The position numbers and the translations under genes are program-made. DNA of 64,000 nucleotides from Methanosphaera sp. (lineage in GTDB: Archaea > Methanobacteriota > Methanobacteria > Methanobacteriales > Methanobacteriaceae): positions 124,001 to 188,000 of the forward strand of contig NZ_JALEKL010000009.1 in assembly GCF_022768985.1 (NCBI RefSeq), given 5' to 3'. The notes beneath the pieces are model-generated. The model searched no databases and was not told where the DNA came from. It was given only the letters and a program-made list of their open reading frames with translations. Positions 27,906-37,359 of the stretch are shown in pieces (the first letter of the stretch is position 1; every line of letters starts with the position of its first letter).

Positions 27906-28964
27906 ATGCAATTAGATTATTCTTCAATTACAAGGGAAAATATGTTAAATGATATCAATGTCTTACTTACATTGAATGATTTTAAAACATCTAATATCTA
28001 TGATAGAAGTTGTTTTGATATTCTTGCACGTAAGGATGATGTTCTCATAATTCTTAAGATCTTCCGTAACATTGATAGTTTAACACAACAACAAGCTGAA
28101 GAATTATCAAAAGTAGCAGGTACATTTCTTGCAAATCCTATTATTATAGGTCTTAAATCAAAACATAACTTCCTTGAAGAGGATGTTGTATATGAACGTT
28201 ATGAACTTCCTGTAATTTCACCACAAACACTATGTAATATTATTGTTAATGAAATTCATCCTGAAATTCTTTCAAAACGTGGTGGATATTATGTTAAAGT
28301 TGATGGTAATCTTCTACGTGAGGTTCGTGAAAAAAATAACTTATCACTTAAGGAACTTGCAGATTTAAGTCATGTATCTCGTGAAACTATTTATAAATAT
28401 GAACAGGGAAATAGTCAAACATATCCTGAGACAATTATGATGCTTGAGGAAATTCTTCAAACAAATCTTGCTGTTGGTATTAATCTTCTATCAACTGCTG
28501 ATCAATTTAACAAGACTCTTGATGAAGTTATAAAAGAACCACAAGAATTAATTAACCTTGGATATGATGTTAAATCCTCATCAAAAACTCCATTTGATGC
28601 TATATCTGAACGTAAGCTTGAAAATGAGAAGTTAAATAAATTAAAAAAGAAGCTTGAAGATACAATTGATGAGGTTGAAAAGATTAAAAAAGAAATTAAT
28701 AAGAAGACTGTTCGTAACAATATCCTAATTACTAATATGGAACGTCAAAGAAATGAAAAGAAACTCAATGAAATAGCTGAACAAACAAAGGATATTGCAC
28801 AAATTACACAAAATGAAGCACTCTTTGTTCTTGAAGATAGCAAAGACACAAAAGTTGTTAAAAATATACCCTCTATATATACATGGGAACTAGAAAATAT
28901 GGATAGTTTTGAAGATTTAAAAAAATTATTAAAAGAAAGAAAACAAGAAGTTGAAGAGTTATGA
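27906..28964 (+). CDS. archaeal HTH transcriptional regulator (COG1395-like)
   Basis: 352 residues. The N-terminal domain (1-125) resembles a nuclease-like fold of unknown role ([20 protein letters not shown]). It is followed by a clear Cro/CI-type helix-turn-helix, [32 protein letters not shown] (about 138-169), split here only for description. The C-terminal third contains a Lys/Glu-rich coiled coil (about 238-300). It matches the family of putative HTH-type regulators found throughout methanogens. Targets are unknown. The ATG is close to a TATA-like stretch without a clear ribosome binding site, so the mRNA may be leaderless. It overlaps the convergent downstream gene by 6 bp. Confidence 0.8.
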   Translation: MQLDYSSITRENMLNDINVLLTLNDFKTSNIYDRSCFDILARKDDVLIILKIFRNIDSLTQQQAEELSKVAGTFLANPIIIGLKSKHNFLEEDVVYERYELPVISPQTLCNIIVNEIHPEILSKRGGYYVKVDGNLLREVREKNNLSLKELADLSHVSRETIYKYEQGNSQTYPETIMMLEEILQTNLAVGINLLSTADQFNKTLDEVIKEPQELINLGYDVKSSSKTPFDAISERKLENEKLNKLKKKLEDTIDEVEKIKKEINKKTVRNNILITNMERQRNEKKLNEIAEQTKDIAQITQNEALFVLEDSKDTKVVKNIPSIYTWELENMDSFEDLKKLLKERKQEVEEL

Positions 28965-29699
28965 TTTAACACTATTAATAACTTCCATTGTTTCTTCAAC
29001 TTCAGAAATATTAGCCATACCAACACATACACAATCCAAATAATCAATATCCTTAATAAAATTATATGCTTCAGATGGCATAAGAACACCTGCTGCAAGA
29101 GTTCTATTTGCAACTATTTTTTTATCTGAAAACTTACCAATTAAATTCTTAATTAATGCTTTATTGTCATTATTTAGGAAATTACAATCCATCATATAAC
29201 CATAAAAGTTAAGTGGAAACATTAAAACATCAAAATAATCCATAAGCTCTGAATTTGCAATTAAGTCAAGATGTGTAAATGGCATACGTGTTTCAATACC
29301 TGCTGTGAAACCAGCATCTTTTATTAACCTTAGATATTTAATAATTTCATCAAAATTACCTTCTTTTAGGTTATCATCAACAAAGAAACCATCAACAATA
29401 ACACAACTTGTATCATATTTTGCAAATAACTCCATAGAATAGTCAAAATTTTCAATTGTTGTAAATCCAACACACCTCCATTTTGACCCATTTGCTATTG
29501 ATATATCAATTGCACATTCAAGTTCATCAGACTTTTGAAGCATAAGAGTGTCAACACCCATAGAATATGCCTTATCTAAAATTTTAGCCACATTTTCTGG
29601 CTGTCTTTGAAAGTCAAGTTCATATAACCTGGATCTGTGACCAAATTGTTTTGCAAATAAAAATGGTGAAGTTCCAAATATTACCTCATTAAATGTCAT
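28959..29699 (-). CDS. uncharacterised TIM-barrel-like protein
   Basis: 246 residues, no membrane segment or signal peptide. The pattern of alternating strands and helices (for example [84 protein letters not shown]) suggests a TIM barrel. The closing segment with [10 protein letters not shown] resembles the C-terminal end of aldo/keto reductase-like barrels. The start of the barrel, [13 protein letters not shown], also fits that group, but the catalytic tetrad is not evident. I cannot assign an enzyme activity. GGGGAGG lies 12 nt before the ATG. The 3' end overlaps the convergent HTH regulator gene by 6 bp. Confidence 0.65.
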   Translation of the reverse strand: MTFNEVIFGTSPFLFAKQFGHRSRLYELDFQRQPENVAKILDKAYSMGVDTLMLQKSDELECAIDISIANGSKWRCVGFTTIENFDYSMELFAKYDTSCVIVDGFFVDDNLKEGNFDEIIKYLRLIKDAGFTAGIETRMPFTHLDLIANSELMDYFDVLMFPLNFYGYMMDCNFLNNDNKALIKNLIGKFSDKKIVANRTLAAGVLMPSEAYNFIKDIDYLDCVCVGMANISEVEETMEVINSVKS

Positions 29700-29998
29700 G
29701 TGAAAAATATTCCTCCCCTTTATTATATTTTTAAATTTTTTCCATAATATTATATATTAAATTTATAGATTCTCTTAATATATCAAAATTTTTAAATTTC
29801 ATAAATAAAATTAAAAACAAATATTAGTAAAAATACCTTCCATAGTTCTTAAATATTTAAAATAAAAAAATAGAATATTTATAATAAAAAAAATATAATT
29901 ATATATATCTTAGTAATAAGGTAATAAAACTAAACTAATATAAATATTTTAAAAAAAATATGATTTTAACTTAATTCAACTTATAAAGGAGAGTTTAT

Positions 29999-31576
29999 AT
30001 GCAGAAAGTTTTAGTTGCAGATAAGATAAATGAAAAAGGAATAGAAGTACTTGATGGTGTAGCTGAAGTTGTAAACAACCCAGAAATCACACCTGAAGAA
30101 TTACTAGAAACAATTGATCAATACACAGGAATCATTGTAAGAAGTAGAACAAAAGTAACAAAAGAAGTTATTGACAAAGCAGAAAACTTAAAAATTATTG
30201 CAAGAGCAGGAGTTGGAGTAGACAACATCGATGTAAATGCTGCAACAGACAAAGGAATTCTTGTAGTAAATGCACCACAATCCACATCAATTACAGTAGC
30301 AGAACATGCAATGGGATTAATCCTATCATTAAGCCGTAAAATTGCAATTGCTGATGCATCAGTAAAAGCAGGTAAATGGGAAAAAAGCAGATTCATGGGA
30401 ATGGAACTTAGAAACAAAACCCTAGGTGTAATAGGTATGGGAAGAATCGGAAGTCAAGTTGTAAAAAGAGCAAAAGCTTTCGAAATGGATGTAATTGTAT
30501 ACGACCCATACATAACAGAAGACACAGCAAAAGAATTAGGTGTAAGAATTACAACACTTGATGATCTAGTAGAAAATGCTGATGTAATGACAATCCACGT
30601 ACCACTCACACCAGAAACCAAAGGATTAATATCCAAAGATGAACTTACACGTATGAAAGATCATGCAATAGTAATCAACTGTGCAAGAGGAGGAATCATA
30701 AACGAAGAAGACCTCTACGAAGTACTTAAAGAAAGACCAGAACTCAAAGCAGGTCTTGATGTATATGAAAATGAACCACTCGAAGACAGTCCACTTGCAA
30801 CACTAGATAACGTAGTACTTACACCACACATTGCAGCATCAACAAAAGAAGCACAAAGAGATGCAGCTATCATTGTAGCTAAAGAAGTTAAGGAAGTGAT
30901 TAATGGTAACAACCCCAGTAACGTACTGAATGTACCCATCGTAGATTCAGAAACCTTACAACAAATCAAACCATACTTCAGCTTAACACAAAAACTTGGA
31001 CAAATTCTTGTACAAACAGCATCACCAAACATAAAAGAAGTAAAAATCATCTACAGTGGTGAAATTACAGGAAGAGCAAAAGAACCACTTACACGTGAAT
31101 TATTAAAAGAATTCCTAAACCCAATTCTTACAGAACCAGTTAACTCAATAAATGCAAAATCTGTAGCAAACCAGAGAGGAATCACCATCACAGAAGGTGA
31201 AACTGACAAAAACGGTAAATACGATGCTACAATAAAAGTAGATGTAATCACAGAAAATGGTGACGAATTTACAATAGAAGGAACAGTAGAAAACGGTGAT
31301 GTAAAAGTTATATCAGTAGATGACTACGACATAAACCTTGTAGTAGAAAATCTTATGGCAATCATCAAATATGTAGATCTACCAGGCACAATTGGTAAAA
31401 TTGGTAAAATCTTAGGAGACTATGAAATTAACATTGGCGAAATGAAAGTTGGTAGAAAAACTGCTGGTGGAGAAGCTGTAATGGTTATTAAAGTTGACCA
31501 AGAAATACCAGAAGAAGTTGCAACAAAACTTGAAGAAACAAAAGATATTGAAAGTGTAAAAACACTCAACTTATAA
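29999..31576 (+). CDS. serA: D-3-phosphoglycerate dehydrogenase
   Basis: 525 residues. The long form: an N-terminal substrate-binding/NAD-binding dehydrogenase core, a middle allosteric substrate-binding domain (about 315-445) and a C-terminal ACT domain (about 450-525, starting near [15 protein letters not shown]). The NAD loop is [17 protein letters not shown] (about 142-158). Catalytic residues are R in [15 protein letters not shown] in DVYENEPL and H in LTPHIAAST. It oxidises 3-phosphoglycerate, starting serine synthesis; the ACT domain suggests serine feedback. AAAGGAGAG lies 5-8 nt before the ATG. Codon use is slightly less AT-biased than its neighbours, as often in highly expressed genes. 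Confidence 0.96.
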   Translation: MQKVLVADKINEKGIEVLDGVAEVVNNPEITPEELLETIDQYTGIIVRSRTKVTKEVIDKAENLKIIARAGVGVDNIDVNAATDKGILVVNAPQSTSITVAEHAMGLILSLSRKIAIADASVKAGKWEKSRFMGMELRNKTLGVIGMGRIGSQVVKRAKAFEMDVIVYDPYITEDTAKELGVRITTLDDLVENADVMTIHVPLTPETKGLISKDELTRMKDHAIVINCARGGIINEEDLYEVLKERPELKAGLDVYENEPLEDSPLATLDNVVLTPHIAASTKEAQRDAAIIVAKEVKEVINGNNPSNVLNVPIVDSETLQQIKPYFSLTQKLGQILVQTASPNIKEVKIIYSGEITGRAKEPLTRELLKEFLNPILTEPVNSINAKSVANQRGITITEGETDKNGKYDATIKVDVITENGDEFTIEGTVENGDVKVISVDDYDINLVVENLMAIIKYVDLPGTIGKIGKILGDYEINIGEMKVGRKTAGGEAVMVIKVDQEIPEEVATKLEETKDIESVKTLNL

Positions 31577-31588
31577 GTTTAACAACAA

Positions 31589-31611
31589 CACCCTAACCTT
31601 CCTCTTTTTTT
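31589..31611 (+). terminator. C-rich tract plus T-run after serA
   Basis: ACCCTAACCTTCCTC followed by TTTTTTTAT about 12-35 nt after the stop. Same 3' signature as at other genes. Confidence 0.45.
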
Positions 31612-31746
31612 ATATTTTTTTTAGGATTAATTTTAATAAATACACATTAAATCTAGTTTTATAAGTAAGATAATTCTCATTAAAGAAAATTTAGTAAAAA
31701 AAATAGTAAAATGGGGGTTATTATAAATTGAAAAAATGAATTTTCT

Positions 31747-32874
31747 CTATTCATTACGCAATTGCTCATTTTCAGCTTTAAGTCTTTTAATGTCCTCTTC
31801 CATCTTCTTAATTTCATCTTCTAATTCTTTGGAAGTTTTAGGTTTTGCATCTACTTCATCAACTGGTTTTTGTGCATCTACATCTATAATACCACTAGCA
31901 TCTGTTGTAGATTCTATTGGCTGTTGTCCTGGTTTCATAACATTAATTGTTATTTCATCAATTTCATCACCAGGTGTTTTATCTGTACGTATTGATACTT
32001 CAAGATCATCTCCTGGTTCATATTCTGGTGGTAGTGGTACTTTTTTTGTTATTAATTCTCCGTTAACTTCTAGTTCTAATTCTACTACGTGCTGTTGTTG
32101 TTGCATATTATTCACATCCATTGTAATATTGTTATCTATAATATTTTCATTGTTTATATTGTTAGTGTTACTATTACTATATTCTAACTCATTTATACTA
32201 TTTTCACTTGAATCTATAAAGTTTTGATTTATACTACTTATTTCATCAGATACTTTCTTATTTGCCATTTGAAGATCTTCAATTACTTTATCAATATCAC
32301 TCATTTGACTATTAGATGTAACTTCATCTTCTTGTTCATCATCTAGTAGTTGTTGTTCATCTTTTTTCATTTCCTCAATAAATTCCTCATCAAAGTAGTC
32401 TTCAAATTCAAAATCTTCAAGTTTTCTAATTTCAACATCTTCACCCATATCCACTACTCTATATGGTACAGGATTTCCTGATGGATCATATGAGCCTATT
32501 GTATATTCATTATATGGCTGTGCTATAATCATATGGAAATACCCATTTTTTCCAAAAAATTGAAGATCAGCATCAGATGGCATATTACTTGGTCCTGGAT
32601 GACTATGTACAGATCCCACTGCATCAGTTGAAAGTGGTAGCATAAATACTTGCATCACAGCACTTGTTGATGATGCCTGAAATGGTAGAAATATAAGTCC
32701 TTTAATTTTAAGAATCTTCTTTTCTACTTTTCCTGAAAGTAGTGCTACATATTCCTCTGGATCTGCCTGTCTTGCAATATCTATTATTTCATCTATTACT
32801 CTTTGATCTATTTGTACTTCATTGAATTTCTTATCATTGCCTAGTAGTTTTGCTAGTGTTTTATTAAAGTCCAT
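31747..32874 (-). CDS. JAMM/MPN metallopeptidase-domain protein with long acidic tail
   Basis: 375 residues. The N-terminal domain (about 10-150) is Mov34/MPN/JAB-like. The JAMM metal motif is visible as HSHPGPSNMPSDAD (H-x-H-x7-S-x2-D) near residues 88-101, with a candidate catalytic Glu upstream in PEEYVALLSG. Archaeal JAMM proteins remove ubiquitin-like SAMP modifiers or act in cysteine/thiol chemistry, so a desampylase-like role is plausible but not shown. The C-terminal 220 residues are unusual: very acidic and Asn/Ser-rich (about 160-260), then a beta-rich segment (VVELELEVNGELITKKVPLP), then a coiled coil KELEDEIKKMEEDIKRLKAE at the end. Two domains may have been fused. AGGA stands before the ATG. 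Confidence 0.8.
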   Translation of the reverse strand: MDFNKTLAKLLGNDKKFNEVQIDQRVIDEIIDIARQADPEEYVALLSGKVEKKILKIKGLIFLPFQASSTSAVMQVFMLPLSTDAVGSVHSHPGPSNMPSDADLQFFGKNGYFHMIIAQPYNEYTIGSYDPSGNPVPYRVVDMGEDVEIRKLEDFEFEDYFDEEFIEEMKKDEQQLLDDEQEDEVTSNSQMSDIDKVIEDLQMANKKVSDEISSINQNFIDSSENSINELEYSNSNTNNINNENIIDNNITMDVNNMQQQQHVVELELEVNGELITKKVPLPPEYEPGDDLEVSIRTDKTPGDEIDEITINVMKPGQQPIESTTDASGIIDVDAQKPVDEVDAKPKTSKELEDEIKKMEEDIKRLKAENEQLRNE

Positions 32875-32939
32875 TGTCTTTTAATCCTCCAGTTTAGATT
32901 TAATGAGTTGTCTTTTTTTTATGTTTTATATTTATTTGA

Positions 32940-33662
32940 TTATAATTTTTCAACTTCTGTGTCTGTATATACTATATTTTTCATTGATATATTCTTTTGT
33001 CCAGTTTTAGGATTAATGCCAACACTTTCTTTTTGAATCTTATAAACTGCTATGCCACGCTTATGCCATGTTGGAACATGTGATATGTTAATTCCATTAT
33101 CATATATTAGATCATTAATTTCACTCTTATTTAATTTATATAGAATTTCTGCTGTATGTTTACTTGAATGATTCATATTTAGTATTGCCTGTGCATAACT
33201 ATTAAGACAGTTACGCCATGCCTCATTTTGTCTTGCTTTAAAATACTCCCTTATATTATTATATGCCATTATGATACGACAATCAAATGATGGTATTTTA
33301 AGGGAATCTATATCTACATCAAATTTATCAGAAGATTGCATTAAATGTTTCATAAATGATGATGAAATAAACGATGCAAATACAGAATCTAGCTTTTCAA
33401 TACGTCCATTAAATGGTACATCTTCAAGTAGTATGTTTATTTCATCAGAAAATGTATAGATATATCGTGGATTAAACTCTGCCATTAAATCACATGAAAC
33501 ATCAATAAATAAATCACGAAGCCGCACATCAAATGGTTTTTCTAGTTTTAATTGTTTTGTATACTTTGAAAAATAGCGTCCATCAGCACGTAGAATTACA
33601 GGCATATTATGGACTGTTTTAAGTGATGAGAATTGTTCATAATCTTTAAAAATAAATAACAT
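32940..33662 (-). CDS. thg1: archaeal tRNA-His guanylyltransferase / 3'-5' polymerase
   Basis: 240 residues. The catalytic palm has LRADGRYFSKYTK (first metal Asp, about 24-36) and YTFSDEINILL (about 68-78), as in Thg1 and Thg1-like proteins. ARQNEAWRNCLNSYAQ matches the family segment that contacts the tRNA and GTP. Thg1 adds nucleotides in the 3'-5' direction; in archaea it probably repairs tRNA 5' ends, because G-1 of tRNA-His is usually encoded. The ATG at 33662 directly abuts GGGGAG, an unusually tight spacing. An ATT at 33653, 9 nt from that ribosome binding site, would give a start at FKDYEQFSSL, typical of other family members, so the true start may be this ATT. Confidence 0.88.
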   Translation of the reverse strand: MLFIFKDYEQFSSLKTVHNMPVILRADGRYFSKYTKQLKLEKPFDVRLRDLFIDVSCDLMAEFNPRYIYTFSDEINILLEDVPFNGRIEKLDSVFASFISSSFMKHLMQSSDKFDVDIDSLKIPSFDCRIIMAYNNIREYFKARQNEAWRNCLNSYAQAILNMNHSSKHTAEILYKLNKSEINDLIYDNGINISHVPTWHKRGIAVYKIQKESVGINPKTGQKNISMKNIVYTDTEVEKL

Positions 33663-33840
33663 CTCCCCTTTTTAGTTTATAGTCTCTCTCTTTTTTTGTT
33701 AGAAAATATTATAAAAATAAAAATTAATAAAAAAAAAGTTTTAAAGTAGGTAAAAAAAGTAAAAGAATTTGAAAAATAAAAAAAAATACATATCAATTAT
33801 TTTTCATTTCCCATTTTTTTCTAATTAAATAATAGATCTT
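33663..33840. other. intergenic spacer between nadX and thg1
   Basis: Under 200 bp of A-rich sequence. It contains several A-runs and no ORF with a credible start. It separates the thg1 gene from the nadX/PRC-barrel unit upstream on the minus strand. Confidence 0.3.
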
Positions 33841-34611
33841 CTATGATCCAACTTGAATAGTTTTTGATAACTTATTAAGAAGACTTGCTGCTGAAAATGC
33901 TGCAAGCATACTTGTTTTTGGATTTTCAGGACTACTTACATTAGATGTGATTGTTGTAAGTTCTCCAAATGTTCCTTTAAGATGAATTTCATGAGTATTA
34001 TTTTCAATCTTTGGATCTGCAATTATTTTAACATCAACATTTATTCCTGATGCTAAACTTAAAGTTGAAGAAACATTAATATTTTTTGGAAATTCATTAA
34101 CAGCATCTGATGCTTTACCATCAAATAATACAACTTCATCCATACCTTCAACTTCAACAGATAATGATTTTGGAGGTTTACGTGTTGTAAGTGAAATTGA
34201 TGTTATTTCACCAAGTGTTGCAGCTTTTACTGTGTCAATTCCTGTAATTGCACCTGTTGGTAGATGAATTTTTGAACCACTATTTTCTGCTTTTTGCTCA
34301 AGTTGTGATCTGAATTCCTCATCCATTAGTGCTCCAACACTCATTATTATTACATCACAGCCATGATCTATAATGTTTGGCATTAAAGCCCGTACAGCTC
34401 CCTGAGATGCTGCTTCCATTATAAGATCACAGTTTTCAATTAAATCATTAATATCTTCTGTTGCTATTGCATCTGCCTTTTTTGCAAGTGATACTGCACT
34501 TTCATGATCTATATCATAAAAGTATGCTATATTTACTTCAAGTTTATCTTCTAGTTGGAATTCAACTAATTTTTTGGCAATAGATCCACAACCTATAATA
34601 CCTATATTCAT
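33841..34611 (-). CDS. nadX: L-aspartate dehydrogenase
   Basis: 256 residues from ATG 34611 (a TTG one codon earlier is also possible). It converts aspartate to iminoaspartate with NAD(P), feeding NAD synthesis. The N-terminal NIGIIGCGSIAKKLVEF is the dinucleotide-binding loop. The middle MEAASQGAVR and MSVGALMDEEF, plus LPTGAITGIDTVKAATLG, are family-typical active-site regions. The C-terminal CDS end, PKTSMLAAFSAASLLNKL, is the conserved terminal helix. AAAGGAG is upstream at 10-13 nt. The gene follows the PRC-barrel gene by about 23 bp and may be co-transcribed with it. Confidence 0.92.
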   Translation of the reverse strand: MNIGIIGCGSIAKKLVEFQLEDKLEVNIAYFYDIDHESAVSLAKKADAIATEDINDLIENCDLIMEAASQGAVRALMPNIIDHGCDVIIMSVGALMDEEFRSQLEQKAENSGSKIHLPTGAITGIDTVKAATLGEITSISLTTRKPPKSLSVEVEGMDEVVLFDGKASDAVNEFPKNINVSSTLSLASGINVDVKIIADPKIENNTHEIHLKGTFGELTTITSNVSSPENPKTSMLAAFSAASLLNKLSKTIQVGS

Positions 34612-34634
34612 CAAGTTATTTATTCTCCTTTTAC

Positions 34635-35021
34635 CTAGTTAGGTTTTTGTAATGGTTTTTTTGCCTGTTTTTGTGGCATTGGATTTGCTTTTTGATATGC
34701 TGCCTGGTACTGGTTTAGTTTTGCTTGTTCTATGATGATAATGTCACCTACAGCTGAAACAATTTCATATGGAATATCTACAATTTCTTCTGTTACTGCT
34801 GCTGTTTGTTCTTCTTCTTCATCACCATCTGGTATAAGTCTCATTGAATTTCTTAGCACATCACGTAATCCAACATTTTTGTTATCTTCTGATATTGCTT
34901 TTGTTTTGAAAAATGAAATTCTTCCTTTTTTAATGTTAAGTACTACTTCTTGTACTTTTCCTACATATTTTCCTTCTGTGTTGTAAATTTTTTTATTATA
35001 AAATCTAGTTAAGTGTACCAT
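34635..35021 (-). CDS. PRC-barrel domain protein
   Basis: 128 residues from ATG 35021. GGTGA stands 5 nt before this ATG, whereas the GTG at 35030 overlaps the ribosome binding site and is less likely. The N-terminal PRC-barrel (about 1-55, KKIYNTEGKYVGKVQEVVL) is followed by a linker with an acidic patch DGDEEEEQTAAVTEE and then IPYEIVSAVGDIIII. The C-terminus is Gln/Lys/Pro-rich. PRC-barrel proteins act in RNA processing or membrane-protein assembly; in archaea small stand-alone ones are thought to bind other proteins. The specific partner is unknown. First gene of a small unit with nadX. Confidence 0.75.
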   Translation of the reverse strand: MVHLTRFYNKKIYNTEGKYVGKVQEVVLNIKKGRISFFKTKAISEDNKNVGLRDVLRNSMRLIPDGDEEEEQTAAVTEEIVDIPYEIVSAVGDIIIIEQAKLNQYQAAYQKANPMPQKQAKKPLQKPN

Positions 35022-35030
35022 TGATTTCAC

Positions 35031-35266
35031 CCAATTTTGTGATGCTTTTTTTGTGTTATAAAAAAATATTTAATTAGATTTAATATATTCCTTTAAAGTA
35101 TTTTAATAAACTGATAAAATATTTGTTTAACATATTATATAATTATTTCTTTATAATAAAAAAATTGCTTATTATTTAAGTTATAATATAATAAAAGATA
35201 AAAAAAAGAAATTATATAAATTATAATATTATTATTTAAAAATTATTTTTATGTGAGTTAATATAA
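35031..35266. other. divergent intergenic region, no gene seen
   Basis: AT-rich promoter region between the divergent PRC-barrel and tRNA-binding genes. It holds several TATA-like stretches and no ORF or RNA gene that I could support. Confidence 0.35.
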
Positions 35267-35992
35267 ATGTGGGATACAAGTAAAGATTACAGATTAAAAG
35301 TTGCAGAAAAATCAATTGAAGATTTTATAAGAGTTGTTGAAGGAGCAAACCTTAGAGGTTCATGGAATAAAAAACAGGTAAGACTTATTGCAAAAAATAT
35401 GAATCCTGATATACAAACATTGTATTATTCATATGTCTCACCAGAGGAACTTGCAAAAACACCACAGATGGATAAGTTACTTGCAAGTATTGATGATATT
35501 ATTGAAAATCTTGGTGGAAAAGATTATGCAAGAAAATTTACCTCAGAACTTAATCGTGAAGAACGTGAAAAGATTGATCTTCCACTTTCTAAGATGAAAT
35601 TCTTCTTTAATACAATACGTGGACTTCCTGAAAGACTTGCTCTTGGTGAAGTTGATGATCCTGTAATGGGTGTTGATATTAAAGTTGGTGAACTTGTAAG
35701 TGTAAGTAAACATCCAAAAACAGACACTCTTATGGTATGTAATGTAAACATTGGAAGTCGTGCTCTTACTGTTATTACAAACGATTTAACAGTACGTGAT
35801 AATGATCATATTGCTGTTGCTCTTCTTCCACCTACAGCTTTCATGGGTATTGTTAGTGAAGGAATGTTCCTTGGTGCAGGAGAAGGTATTCTTAAAGATG
35901 TTGAAGGTGAACTTGGAACTCTTCCACAACATATTGATGTTGCAGCATTAAATGAAACACGTAACATGGTAGATGCATACCTTAAAGACTAA
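35267..35992 (+). CDS. tRNA-binding-domain protein (EMAPII/MetRS-beta-like)
   Basis: 241 residues. The C-terminal half (about 125-225) is an OB-fold tRNA-binding domain: [20 protein letters not shown], then [14 protein letters not shown] and [16 protein letters not shown], as in the EMAPII/Arc1p/MetRS-beta group. The N-terminal half is helical and specific to archaeal members. It may bind tRNA or associate with an aminoacyl-tRNA synthetase. There is no catalytic synthetase domain. GTGAG precedes the ATG. The gene ends against a region with two opposite terminator-like tracts. Confidence 0.8.
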   Translation: MWDTSKDYRLKVAEKSIEDFIRVVEGANLRGSWNKKQVRLIAKNMNPDIQTLYYSYVSPEELAKTPQMDKLLASIDDIIENLGGKDYARKFTSELNREEREKIDLPLSKMKFFFNTIRGLPERLALGEVDDPVMGVDIKVGELVSVSKHPKTDTLMVCNVNIGSRALTVITNDLTVRDNDHIAVALLPPTAFMGIVSEGMFLGAGEGILKDVEGELGTLPQHIDVAALNETRNMVDAYLKD

Positions 35993-36082
35993 AAAAAGGG
36001 GGATAAGTGGAAATTTTATTATATTTCCTCTTTTTTTATTTTTTTAACTACTCCCCCAAAATTGGAAAACTTATTTTATTTT
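35993..36082. terminator. interleaved convergent terminators
   Basis: Two 3' signatures overlap head-on. Read on plus, TTTCCTC plus TTTTTTT (about 36026-36040) and ACTACTCCCCC follow the tRNA-binding gene. Read on minus, TTATCCCCCCTTTTTTT (about 36009-35993) ends the pilin transcript. The gap is only 90 bp. Confidence 0.45.
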
Positions 36083-36280
36083 TTAAAGATTTTTTATATG
36101 ATTATCTAGTTGCATAAATTTTTCATTTAATGAATCTAGATCTGTGCTAAATTCACTACCAAGATCTATTATGTAGTTTTGATACATATTCATCATTATC
36201 ATTACAACTATGACAATTGCAGATATTAGTAGTATTAATTCAACAGTGCTTTGTGCTTTTATGTCATTTATTATGTTCAT
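36083..36280 (-). CDS. class III signal peptide pilin-like protein
   Basis: 65 residues. A short basic start, DIKAQSTVELILLISAIVIV, carries the class III prepilin motif (Q-S-T-V-E-L followed by a hydrophobic helix) that is cut by EppA-type prepilin peptidases in methanogens. The remaining 35 residues are hydrophilic. It is probably a structural or adaptor pilin of a type IV-like pilus. GGGGGAAT lies just before the ATG. It follows the TadC-like gene with a 1-nt gap, so the two are translationally coupled. No prepilin peptidase gene is in the window. Confidence 0.78.
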   Translation of the reverse strand: MNIINDIKAQSTVELILLISAIVIVVMIMMNMYQNYIIDLGSEFSTDLDSLNEKFMQLDNHIKNL

Positions 36281-36281
36281 G

Positions 36282-37211
36282 TTATATTCCCCCTAATAGC
36301 ATGTTTGATATTAATAGTTGTGAAATATAGTAGATTGCTACTGCAGTTGGCAGTATTAGAAAGATGAATTTTATACTTTTTTTATAGTTTGAATACATTA
36401 CATCTGCAATTAGAAAGCTTACAATTATTGAATGTATTATTATATATCCTATTGATGCTATGGGTATTGAATTTATGAGTGGATTTGTTTTTCCAAGTTG
36501 TGCTAGAAATAGGCTGTATAGTTGCATCATTGAAAATGAAAATGGTATTGCTACTGTTGATGCAATTAATAGAAACATTACAGACATCATTACAGCTGCC
36601 TTTTTCTCCTTTTTTAGTTGTAGTGTTTGTGTTAAGTCATCTGCTATCATTTCAAGAATTTCAGCCAGGTTTGCTCCTGCATTTCTTGTATGTATTATTA
36701 TTTCTATTGTATTTTTCAGGTTTTCTGATTTATTACGTTTTGTTATTGATTTTAATGCATCATTGAATGTTTTTCCAAATTGTATTTCTGTTAGTGCTAT
36801 TTTTATTTCATTATTTAGTGGTCCTGTCATATTTTCTGTTAGTTCATATAATGCTCCTTCAAGTCCTACTCCTACCTTTAGTAGTGATGATATACTTCGA
36901 AGATATAAGGGTAAGTCTTCTTCTATTTGATCTTTTATTTTCTCATTTTTATAGATTATATAGTTTATTGTAACTGTTGGTATAGAAATTAGTACAATTA
37001 GTGTTATGATGTGTGTCATTTTAAGTATTTCAACAATTATTGCCACTATTGTTGTTGTAGTCATGGTTAGTGTTGTTATTATTATGAAGAATTCTTCAAT
37101 TTTCAGGTTGAAGTTTGCTAAAATTAGTTGTCTTTGTAGTTGTGATAGTTTTTCATCAGAAAATAGTGCCTTCAAAATATTTTGTGATATTTGAATTAAT
37201 TTATTATACAT
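36282..37211 (-). CDS. TadC/FlaJ-like type II secretion F-domain membrane protein
   Basis: 309 residues. An N-terminal hydrophobic pair (about 38-95), a cytoplasmic F-domain with LPLYLRSISSLLKVGVGLEG (about 98-117) and GAN/NLAEILEMIADDL (about 180-193), then three C-terminal membrane spans. This is the TadC/FlaJ platform family of archaeal type IV pili. It is paired with a class III pilin just downstream but has no ATPase beside it; a TadA-like ATPase with its own TadC is at 59.4-61.5 kb and could serve both. The exact pilus type is unknown. Confidence 0.82.
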   Translation of the reverse strand: MYNKLIQISQNILKALFSDEKLSQLQRQLILANFNLKIEEFFIIITTLTMTTTTIVAIIVEILKMTHIITLIVLISIPTVTINYIIYKNEKIKDQIEEDLPLYLRSISSLLKVGVGLEGALYELTENMTGPLNNEIKIALTEIQFGKTFNDALKSITKRNKSENLKNTIEIIIHTRNAGANLAEILEMIADDLTQTLQLKKEKKAAVMMSVMFLLIASTVAIPFSFSMMQLYSLFLAQLGKTNPLINSIPIASIGYIIIHSIIVSFLIADVMYSNYKKSIKFIFLILPTAVAIYYISQLLISNMLLGGI

Positions 37212-37359
37212 AACATTTTTTTTAGTATTATTCTATTTTTTATTATGATAATTTTTAATATTTAATAGTTTTTAATATACAATGTATAATAAATTTAATA
37301 TTTGATAAAAAAAGGAGAAGTTTGAAAAAAATAAGGGTGAGGATGTAGTGGTGTTTATA

